This document shows positions 53,004-64,000 of a stretch of DNA of 64,000 bases, one piece after another (positions within the stretch are counted from its first letter, which is position 1; each line of letters starts with the position of its first letter). Source of the stretch: Flaccisagitta enflata (lineage: Eukaryota; Chaetognatha; Sagittoidea; Aphragmophora); the NCBI GenBank assembly GCA_965153355.1, contig OZ231126.1:58094001-58158000 (forward strand), given 5' to 3'. The position numbers and the translations under genes were made by a program. Under the pieces are notes generated by a model. That model did not search any database and had not been told where the DNA came from. It saw nothing but the letters and a program-made list of their open reading frames with translations.

Positions 53004-53690
53004 TGTGGTGGTATAAAACACAAATCTTGATCAATCTCTGGTACCGTTTTTGTACTGTAAAGAACCGCGTAGAATACAGTCTCCAACCGTCAAAGTACCT
53101 ATGCGCTGACGTTGACGGCGATGAATCAGTCCGGCAGCCGCTGCGTCACGGCCGCGCCAATCCTCTCGATGCCACGCCACACGCTGCGCCAACGAAGTCA
53201 ACACCACGAATCCACTCAAAGTCATCAAGTCTCCGTTTGGATAATGTTTCTCGTCGTCGCCATCTCAATATCTTCTATGGTTGAAAGGGGTACAAAAACG
53301 CTGAAATGATAGAAAGGAAGGGAAGAAGGGAAAGGGAGAAAGGAGATTAACCTAACAACCTATCATCCTAAATAACTCAATAACTCAACGGCATAAAAGC
53401 TATATAACTAAACAACTAGTTAAACCAACCGACCAACTGACCAACCAACCAGACCGACCAACCGACCAACCAACTAGGTCCATCCAAAACTCACCAGGTA
53501 AGGAAACGCACCCCAAGACTGACCAGGAATGAAGAGCGAATAACATTACAACTGATAACTAAAGAAAGAAAATCAGCAATAATATAAATTCACAAAATGG
53601 GCAACAAACAGGGCGAATCAAGAGAATATGCGACTACAAATGATCACAAAATAGTAAAATCTAACGCGATATTCCACAAATATTACTACA
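52975..53690 (-). repeat. 5' LTR of BEL/Pao element
   Basis: Shares the 230-bp U5/R part with 43044-43275. U3 includes a GAAGGGAAAGGGAGAAAGGAG-like purine stretch and CCGACCAACCGACC repeats found in diverged form in the other LTR. Confidence 0.72.
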
Positions 53691-53934
53691 AATATAATAG
53701 GCAAAGGGTATTAAATATTTATGAATGTTGTTGAAAGTTGGTACACAGGTTAGTAATGCCCTAAAAACAACACTGACCAAGAACATCAACATCTGATTCA
53801 ATGATTCTCCAGGATTTTAAGGGTTGACCGACGAACGACGACAACAAACGGCTTACTACACGATCAAGGCTATGTTATAGTCCTCCACGTAAGACATGGA
53901 GCCAGTAAAATGGCGTGATTGCAGAACCAGTTTG

Positions 53935-54043
53935 TTTTGCAAAACGACTTTGTTGCGGATGGACCGACGGACCGACCAACCGACCGACCGACGGACCGAC
54001 CGACAAAGTGGCTTATAGAGTCGCGTAGCATGCGACTAAAAAT
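53935..54043 (+). mobile_element. Hairpin-ended dispersed repeat, 3' part
   Basis: ACGGACCGACCAACCGACC repeats, GACAAAG, GGCTTATAGAG, AGTCGCGTAGCATGCGACT, AAAAATT. One stem base pair is G-U compared with the 37404-37950 copy. Confidence 0.65.
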
Positions 54044-54091
54044 TGTCGAATATTGAAAAAGCAAGTTGTTGACAGACTAAGAATCATAGTA

Positions 54092-55472
<1,381 letters not shown>

Positions 55473-55555
55473 TATGTTTTTTTGTAAGTATCCTAACTTG
55501 AAACACTTGACTAATGAAGTGTAAGTAACCTAACATTCACAGAAGTAAACCATAC

Positions 55556-55716
55556 TTGTGTCCTTGCAGCTCGTATGCGGTGCCTTTCTGCCCGCCGATA
55601 TCCCAGGCGATGATGAGGGAGTCAAAGGCGGCGCTGAAAAGAAGCTTCTTGTCTGCGTCCCAGCAAAGGCGACGAATTGACGCGGAGTGACCGCGTAACG
55701 TCGTCACAACTTCAGT
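55556..55716 (-). CDS. WDFY2: WDFY1/2-like protein, WD repeat exon
   Basis: A 161-bp exon (phase 0 to 2) with donor GTATGG. It encodes [20 protein letters not shown] and [20 protein letters not shown], ending LQGH. Human WDFY2 reads F-R-G-H ... C-W-D ... L-F-S-G ... W-D-I-G-G-R-K-G-T ... L-Q-G-H at the same place. This is the clearest WD repeat of the gene. Confidence 0.93.
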
Positions 55717-56017
55717 CTGGTAAGGTTATGAAGACAAAAATGAAGGCAAAGTTTAAACATTGAATAAAGAAGTCGATAACGATGGTAATCAATGGAATGG
55801 AATGCCGGTTCGGCCTTCGGAGTGGAAGGGGTGGGTACGGAAAACTCGATTAAAACCGCTTACTAAGCGTGTGAGTAGGAAGTACAGAGAAAAGAAAAAT
55901 ATGACTTAGGTTTGGGGTTAGGTGGAATCATTAGAATCAACAATTCATCTGCTTTAAACATTAGATAATCGTAAGCAAATAAACGCATCCAAGAGGTGCA
56001 TAAGTCTGTTGTCACAC

Positions 56018-56195
56018 CTGTCCTTGCATCAGCTTCAAGACGACGATGTGTCCGTTTAAGTCTCCCAAAAAAGCGTATTTAGAGATTTCATCGAAGGCGA
56101 GAGATGTGAGCCACGAAGGACTTGCGGCGTTCATGTAAGACCCGTACGCCTGACCAGTTTCCGAACAATGCCACTTGAAAAATTTGTCACGAGAC
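56018..56195 (-). CDS. WDFY2: WDFY1/2-like protein, WD repeat exon
   Basis: A 178-bp exon (phase 2 to 0) from CTACTCACAG to CAG/GTGTGA. It encodes SRDKFFKWHCSETGQ and LGDLNGHIVVLKL, matching Q-D-K-x-F-x-W-H-C-S-E-S-G-Q and I-G-D-H-S-G-Q-V-x-x-L-K-L of WDFY2. Confidence 0.93.
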
Positions 56196-56579
56196 CTGTG
56201 AGTAGCCAAAAAGGGTCAACTAACGATGATGAACGCCCGCAAGAAACTTGAGACGCACCCACACGGCACACGCCAGAAAGAGAGCCGACCAGTCCATCAC
56301 TATTGATGGTCATCTACCAATGCAATGAGCCAACGATAGTATCAGGATCTTTCAATGAACCAACGCAACGATGATGAAATGAATGAATCAAGCTGACCAT
56401 GGATCAATTAATGAACCAATGATGATGATCAATCACAGAATAAACGATGATGCGAACGATTCCATGAATTAACGATGAGAACGAATCAATAAACAAGCAA
56501 TAATGAGACAACGATCATCATGGTCGATTCATTGATTATCAAGACCATAGACCTCAGCTTTGTGCCCTATCGCACTTAC

Positions 56580-56706
56580 ACAGAGAGAATCATCTCACAA
56601 TTGAGCGAGAAAACCGAGTCGGTGACTCGATCCCTATGAGCTAGGATGTCGCGGACCAGGGTCATGGAATTGAAATCTTCAGCCATGAGAAAGACGGAAA
56701 TGGTGC
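56580..56706 (-). CDS. WDFY2: WDFY1/2-like protein, WD repeat exon
   Basis: A 127-bp exon (phase 1 to 2) between GTCATTTTCAG and GTAAGT. It encodes GTISVFLMAEDFNSM and ILAHRDRVTDSVFSL, matching G-T-I-S-E-F, E-D-x-N-x-M and Q-A-H-x-x-R-V-T of WDFY2. Confidence 0.92.
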
Positions 56707-56848
56707 CTGAAAATGACAGAATAATGATTAATGGCACAATACACAATTGGCCTAACACGTAAGCACGTGACACCGACATTAACCAGTCTATCCGCTGCAC
56801 CATGCTCGGAAGTCAGCACTTTAAGTGATTACAGTTGCAGAGTCTTAC

Positions 56849-56979
56849 CGTTGTGTTGTCCAACGAGAAGGCGTCGTGTTGCGGGTTGCCACGTCAAGCA
56901 GGAAGGGGCCGAAGGCAGAAAGTGACATATGGAGGGCCAATACTGACCGGAGTCGCGTTTCTGCCAAACGCGAATCGAC
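56849..56979 (-). CDS. WDFY2: WDFY1/2-like protein, WD repeat exon
   Basis: A 131-bp exon (phase 2 to 1) between TTTGTCCTAG and GTAAGA. It encodes [20 protein letters not shown] and RRLLVGQHN. The [14 protein letters not shown] block is nearly invariant in WDFY1/2, making the family call firm. Confidence 0.95.
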
Positions 56980-57180
56980 CTAGGACAAATGAAATAATTT
57001 GGAGTGTGACAGGACGGTAATACCCAAAATACAAGCGGGAGTGGATAAAGAAGCTCATCGACGCGATGGACGCGTTACCTATAGCAACCATCTTTGCGTC
57101 CTGGATGATATCGTTCAATAAAAGACTGATCGCAATTACATGATTCACATCCACAGTCCAGAAGCATCTTCATATATCAC

Positions 57181-57347
57181 CTGTCTTCGCAGATCGAAAT
57201 AACGCCATCGTCCTTAATGATAACGGCGCCATTAATCTCATCCGGCGAGCCTTCGATTCTGTTAATAAGGACGGGTTTGACGCCGGCGGCGAAAGCGCCG
57301 GAAAGTCCACTTCCGGCGCCGTTTCGCTTTTGAATCTCAGTGGCCAT
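57181..57347 (-). CDS. WDFY2: WDFY1/2-like protein, first coding exon
   Basis: The ATG at 57347 opens MATEIQKRNGAGS, a short extra Gly/Ala-rich stretch, then KPVLINRIEGSPDEINGAVI and ISICEDR, and splices at AG/GTGATA. Human WDFY2 starts M-A-A-E-I-Q and has x-P-x-L-x-x-x-I/M-E-G-S ... I-S-V-S-E-D-R. An upstream in-frame Met exists, but the M-A-x-E-I-Q match supports this start. With the other exons it gives about 352 residues of an expected 400. The protein is expected on early endosomes through its FYVE finger. Confidence 0.9.
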
Positions 57348-58274
57348 CGGGAATCGCGAGCAGGACAAAGGCAGAATAGTTTTGTTTAGAGATGGGAACC
57401 AAGATTCCAAAGATGTACGCAATTGTCATCACATTTCGATGAGAAAGAGTGCTCGGAGCGGCCCAGTGTGTTTATATTCGCGACAGATCATCGTGATTAT
57501 TACTGGGTGTAAACTCGAGAACTGACTCGGCCGAGGTTTCAAATTACACAATATAAGGGCGTCCGTATTAACAGCTGCGTTAGCGCTTGGCAGATCTTGT
57601 TATACTCCTCAGTTTCCCACTGATTTCCGATTGAGAGAACGATGATTCAGAATCATCAACAAGAGAGCGGTTGCTTCCAGCAAACGAGGAATCTTCTCTC
57701 TCGTTGAAACATAAGACAATCTCCGAGCTTTGGGGAGAGACAATAGCGATCTGTGTAGAATGCGCGCAAAAAAGAGATCCGAGCCGAATTCGGGATCGTC
57801 CAATTAAGATTTATCTCTCGCATCGTTTTGATCTTCACACGGAACCTTGGACTCTGGCCCAGCGCGATAAGATAAAACGATAATGTCGGCCTTCGCATCA
57901 AAATGAGTTTCCGTGAACTTGAGAGATGGGACAAGAAAAAACGAAATAAACGTGCATTTATCAAAAACAAGATAAAAACCAAATCGCATATTTGATTATT
58001 TAGATTTCGACTAATAGTTGAAATACGTAGAGATAGACTAAGAACGAAAACACGATATCACGTGATTTATGTTTTTTTTTGGTTGATATGAAAATAAAAT
58101 GAAACACGATCGTATCTACGAAGAAATCATAAAGACTGTACTACAAGCTAGCTCCAGATTGCCTGATAGCCAATGCGATCGATCAAGGCAGGGCGGGATA
58201 TATCACGGATAGCTTCGGTAATGTTTGAGGAAGTAAGTTTATTGAGCGGCCTCTTTCTATCTACCGGAGCACTA
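57348..58274. other. Region between HP1-like and WDFY-like genes
   Basis: The two genes are on the same strand, so this holds the WDFY-like promoter and the HP1-like 3' end. No clear TATA box or coding block was seen. Confidence 0.5.
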
Positions 58275-59937
<1,663 letters not shown>

Positions 59938-60032
59938 TAGGTGAAAAACTTAACGAGTGATAAAACGTAGATCTGTTAACGTTTTCAATTCACGCGCAGT
60001 CTACCCTACTAGCAATGAAATGGAACCACCAC

Positions 60033-60308
60033 CTGTCGTCGTTTCTTCTTTTCCTCTAGGAAATCCCTTTTCTTTTTGGCCTTCTTCTCGAATTTGGCGA
60101 TAAGCTTTGGGCAGTTGAGATACTCTTTGGGTTCCCACGTGTTCTCAGATTCCGGATATCCTTCCCATTTGATCAAATACATTTCTTTACCATCTTTAGT
60201 CATCCTCTTGCGTTTCACCTTCTCCACTACATATTCTTCGGAGCCCGCATCATCGTCTTTTTCCTTCGGTGCCGGCGAAGGCGACCTTCTCTTCTTGCTA
60301 GATTTCAT
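60033..60308 (-). CDS. HP1: HP1-like protein, exon 1 with chromodomain
   Basis: The ATG at 60308 opens 92 codons ending at CAG/GTGGTG. After a basic start comes [29 protein letters not shown] and [11 protein letters not shown]: a full chromodomain of HP1/CBX type. The aromatic cage positions (Tyr in YVVEKV, Trp and Tyr in IKWEGY) are kept, so binding to methylated histone H3 lysine 9 is expected. The lysine-rich end forms the hinge. Exon 2 joins in phase 0; the whole protein would be about 375 residues, longer than usual HP1 (about 190-240) because of the insert in exon 2. Confidence 0.92.
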
Positions 60309-60734
60309 GGCGCCGATTCTCAGTTGTGACGTTGTCCCGAATTCGGTACAGACCCAAAACTTATGATATTATTACTCACACTGCAAGCAGGGCAATTTCG
60401 AATCTCGACGTGGCCCAACGGCTCAGAAGTACCTTTGATTTCAACACATTCAGCAAAATTCCACTGAACTAGTGCTCTGAAATGTATAACCGACTCAAAT
60501 CAAATGAGATGCGTATCGGCGTCTATCGGTGATCATCTCAAGAATCAAAGCAAACTGCCTAGGCAACTTAAAGGCAAACTTTGCGCGGAGCTTCAGTTTC
60601 GTTTAATATTGTACGACAATTGCCGATACGCATCAGCTAACTAAGTTGTGGAAAACAAAGCGCAGCAAAAACTTCTGTATCAAAAAGACCGCCATCGGCC
60701 GGAGAACCAAAGGTAAACAACAAAACGATTCAGT
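60309..60734. other. Upstream region of the HP1-like gene
   Basis: Probable promoter region of the minus-strand gene. No core promoter element could be assigned with confidence. Confidence 0.4.
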
Positions 60735-60834
60735 AAGCTGGTGACAAAAAGAAAGAGAGGAAAGAAAGAGGGAAAGAAAGAGAAAGGAATAAAAGAGGGA
60801 AGGAAAGAAAGAGGGAAGGAAAGAAAGAGAAGGA

Positions 60835-60877
<43 letters not shown>

Positions 60878-60916
60878 GAAGAAAGAGAGAAAGAAAGAAA
60901 TAAAGAAAGGAAGAAA

Positions 60917-60990
<74 letters not shown>

Positions 60991-61420
60991 AGGAAAGAAA
61001 GAAGGAAAGAAAGAACGAGAGAAAGAAAGAAGGAAAGAAATAAAGAGATGAAGAAAGAGAAAGAGAGAAAGAAAGAGACAGACAGTAAGAGAGAAAGACA
61101 GAAAGAGAAAGACAAAGAGAGAAAGCCAGAAAGAGAGAAAAACAGTAAGAGAGATGGAAAGAGAGAAAGAAAGAAAGGAAAGACAGAAAGAAAGAAAGAA
61201 AGAAAAGAGAGGTAAGAGAGAAAAGAGGCGAAAGAGCGGAAAGAGTGGAAGAGAAGAGAGAGAAGATAGACGAAAGAGAGATAAGAAAGGAAAGAATGAG
61301 AAAAAGAAACTGATGGAAAGAAAGAAACGATGAAAAGAAAAACATAGATGGAAAGAAAAACATACGGATGAAAAGAAAGAAGAGTAGAAAGTAAGGGAAG
61401 GGAAGAACAAGTAGAAATTA
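60735..61420. repeat. (GAAA)n array
   Basis: GAAA repeats, purest at 60830-60990, becoming GAGA/GGAA-rich toward both sides. It is the reverse complement of the TTTC type at 11-19 kb. Confidence 0.95.
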
Positions 61421-61489
61421 GAAGCAGGAAAGACAGTTCGACAAAACGGCAGTATGTTTATGGCATTATTGGTTACATCAGTAAAATAA

Positions 61490-61728
61490 ATGACATCGCT
61501 GGAGAAACACCGAAAACAATTTTGCTATGTGTGGAATATCGTTGATATTTTGGCATTTGGCGCCTTTGTACTGCGACTTATTTCATTGTCCTTTCGTTGG
61601 CATTGCTATTCATTTGCTTGTGATGATATATTTGATTATCTGGATGCATTCTTTCTTTCAGTTAATCAGTGTATTTTAACAAGCAATTCAACCTGGAAGC
61701 ACTTTGGGGATTACAGTGGAACCTGTGG
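61490..61728 (+). CDS. Possible exon of a membrane channel-like protein
   Basis: An open block ending at a strong donor GTG/GTGAGT. It contains YVWNIVDILAFGAFVLRLIS, reminiscent of the W-N-x-x-D start of an S2/S3 segment in TRP-type channels, then a Cys-containing loop. The acceptor is poor and no partner exon was seen, so the call is weak. Confidence 0.25.
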
Positions 61729-61899
61729 TGAGTGTACTTGGCTACATTTGTTGACAATTGATTGAATTGATTGAGGTAGTTATTGATGATACACACTAGC
61801 TAGTTAGTTGGTAGACATTAACCAATCCTTCCCCCCCCCTCTCTTCTGTTTCTCCTTCTTTCTCTTTCTGTACATAATAGTTTAAATACACTTTCTTAC

Positions 61900-64000
61900 C
61901 TAGTGATTAGAGATAGCATCCACAGACTGACGATGGGATCAGCGCCACGGAAGTAGCGTTATCGGCGTGATTGGCGTAAACGTGGCGTATTCAGACCGGA
62001 AGTGGCATCTTCAATCGGAAGTTGCGTGGACGGCAAGATCCTAATGACGGTACGAGACAGTATTTTCTACGGTTCTTTACAGTATTTAAACACCAAAGCC
62101 GCTGGTGAAAATTGCTAACCCTACATCTTATCCCCCTACTATACACGAGCACAACACGTAGGTAACATCAGATACTATGGCGAACATCAGACCGATCGAA
62201 GCCACGGTATGGGACCTGCGCATCGTTGCACACGTGAGGCGAGAATTGGAGAAAAGCTTTAATTCAATGACGGTTGCCCTCGACCACGCGACAAAAACAC
62301 CGTCGGAGGAGGCGCAAACCGAATTGAACTCAAAAAGCAACGCATTCTGCGACCTCTACGAAAAGCGTTTAGACGAATACAATGCTTGCAAAATTGAGGA
62401 CGAGCCTAACGCCAAGGAAATGGCCGGACAATTGATGCAAGACATGGTTCGGTATAAAATAACGCTCGAATCCCACTTCAAGACGCAATCGGCAGGGGAC
62501 GTCGACGAGACAGTTGACGACCCGGCGGAGGACGTCGGGGCGTTAGGGGGATTGCCGCTGCTGCACGAGAGCAGGACGAGCGGAAAGGGTGAAGGCGAAG
62601 AGGAAAGAAGGAGGAGACCGGAAGTGACGAAAGAGACGGCGCCCCCGGCGTCAATGCTGAACTCACTAAAGAAGAAAGTGTCATTGACTGTGACTGCCGG
62701 AAGGAAGGCGCTCGAAAACGTAGTCGGCAGTCAGACGCCGGAAAGACGCCAAACCCCGTCACATCCACCTCCTCCTCCTCCTCCAGCGACACCCCCCGCG
62801 GCGGCGGCAGCACTCACCACAGATGACTCCACTCGGCCAAAAACTCGGCCACTTCCATCCGGTTTCCAATTGGCCGAAGATGAACTGCGGAAGGCGGCAG
62901 AGGCCAACAAAAAAGACAAAGAGGTCGAAAGACCTCAAAGCGTGACCACCTCTGTTACTCCACGTGCTGATCCCGAGCGCGAGGACGACGCGGAAAATGC
63001 CAGGTCGACGACACACGGCAGAGGTCGTCTAAAGGGATCCCAGAGGAAGGAGCAAAACGTCGACGGTGATGTCACGGCAGGTGGAGAAAGACAGACAGAG
63101 AAAAAGGGAAGCCGAGAAGGAACGGATAAAATCCAACGACGCGCAAGCGGACGCGGATATTGCGTATCATCAAAGCATTATCCAAGACATACAAAGGCAA
63201 AAGGACCTCGACAAAACCCTCCATGAGAAAGAATTGGACAACATTGACAAAAACGCGGCGGAGCTGCAGGACTTGATAGCGGCGAACGAAGGCGGACAGT
63301 CAACGGCAAGCGGCGCCGTCGATGAGGGAGAAAAGACGAGGGCTGGCGCAGTTGAGATGACCGCCGCAGGTGCAGCATTCGGTGGCGAAACTCCGGATGC
63401 ATTGGCGAATGCGTGGGTGAACGGAGTGACGTCGAGACCGACGTCGGCAGCCAAGAAAGAGGTGAAAGAAAAGACGCCGTCAATCCCAGAGAGGTATCTA
63501 CCGGATCCACTGCGAAAGTCGAAAAAAGAAACTTTTGCGAAGACCCAAAAAAAAAAGGAAAAAGAGGCAAAGAAGGAGGTCAAAAAACCACCGACAATGC
63601 CTTTCCGTAAATTGGGTGATGTGAAGCCAAAGAAAATGGAAACAGGAGAACAAGAAAAAACGAAGAGAGAGATCAGGACGAAAGACGAGAAGCCGGGGGT
63701 AAAGACAGATGCGTCTGTGGCAGCACATCCGCAAGAATTGAAAAGCCCCAGCCGCTCGTCAATCGTGTCGAGATCATCGTCAACACGTTCGAAGGCGCCG
63801 TCAATAGCTTCCAGCAATGCGAGTAGCCATGCTTCAAATGTTTCAGACACATTAATGACGAGCATTTTGCGACTGCAACGTCAACAATTAGAGGCAGCGC
63901 TGAAGCAAACGGCTATCCACCAGCTGAAGGAAGCAAGACCCGCCAAAAAGTTCTCCGAAAAGCATATGAAAATCTTCAACGAGGCGATGGAGATCCCGGG
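61900..64000 (+). mobile_element. Second BEL/Pao element, 5' part, cut by window edge
   Basis: GGTTCTTTACAGTATTTAAA near 62082 matches the LTR/leader position (GGTTCTTTACAGTAC) of the first element, and the gag that follows is homologous. It runs off the right edge. The LTR start is uncertain. Confidence 0.75.
62177..64000 (+). CDS. gag: BEL/Pao Gag, partial, with one frame change
   Basis: The ATG at 62177 opens HVRRELEKSFNSM and YEKRLDEYNACKIEDE, which match the first element's Gag N-terminus. The frame runs to 63226, but homology moves to the +1 frame by about 63060 (VEKDRQRKREAEKER coiled coil), then continues through SRSSSTRSKAPSIASSNAS to LKEARPAKKF at the capsid start, where the window ends. 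A one-base frame change lies between about 62990 and 63060. Zinc knuckles would lie outside the window. Confidence 0.75.

Larger units (their letters stand above)
43044..53690 (-). mobile_element. BEL/Pao LTR retrotransposon, full length
   Basis: LTR-related sequences at both ends (43044-43710 and 52975-53690) enclose gag, pol and a third ORF, all on the minus strand. Pol has the BEL/Pao order: protease, reverse transcriptase with YVDD, RNase H, HHCC-type integrase and a DUF5641-like end. It sits in the largest intron of the WDFY-like gene, in the same orientation. The outer LTR limits are approximate because the U3 parts have diverged. Confidence 0.9.

Noticed and set aside
60633-61410. Open frames over the (GAAA)n array
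   Set aside because: Microsatellite translation only.

Overview
The window reads as invertebrate animal nuclear DNA. It holds intron-containing metazoan genes (adenylate cyclase membrane segments, a WDFY1/2-type WD40-FYVE protein, an HP1-type chromo protein), two BEL/Pao LTR retrotransposons, a Ty3/gypsy relic, many small TA-flanked or fold-back elements, and very large microsatellites. No bacterial gene, rRNA gene, intact tRNA gene or CRISPR array was seen. The species cannot be named from the sequence alone.

Layout. 0.8-6.4 kb is a nested fold-back element with 600-bp outer arms. 6.5-10.3 kb carries three + strand exons encoding the first membrane helices of an adenylate cyclase. 10.7-19.2 kb is a (TTTC)n desert built on a tandem unit of about 2.06 kb; each unit carries the same 53-bp exon-like block behind a good splice acceptor. 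A TA-flanked MITE sits inside one copy of this repeat, and the matching empty site lies in another copy. 19.3-20.5 kb has a minus-strand coding segment I do not recognise, with a CAA (polyQ) tract. 20.4-25.4 kb has minus-strand exons for the last membrane helices of an adenylate cyclase, and possibly the start of its C2 region. 25.4-38.9 kb is gene-poor: minisatellites, fold-back elements and copies of a family ending in a hairpin plus TAAAAA.

38.9-57.3 kb is a WDFY1/2-like gene on the minus strand. Seven exons were placed with consistent reading phase; the last C-terminal exon was not found. Its introns hold a 2.4-kb internally deleted gypsy element, a BEL/Pao element of about 10.6 kb, a pogo-like MITE and several repeats. 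58.3-60.3 kb is a two-exon HP1-like gene on the minus strand whose single intron is mostly one MITE. The right edge (61.9-64.0 kb) holds the 5' part of a second BEL/Pao element on the + strand.

How parts relate. The cellular genes are a membrane cAMP synthase, an endosomal PI3P-binding WD40 protein and a heterochromatin protein; nothing suggests a shared pathway. The dominant theme is transposon and microsatellite load in introns. Most noteworthy are (1) a dispersed family whose 3' hairpin is preserved by compensatory changes, (2) a BEL/Pao element whose gag and pol share one frame broken by a single UGA and which carries an unrelated third ORF, (3) an HP1 protein whose chromoshadow homology is split by about 150 residues, and (4) complementary halves of adenylate cyclase on opposite strands across the (TTTC)n desert.
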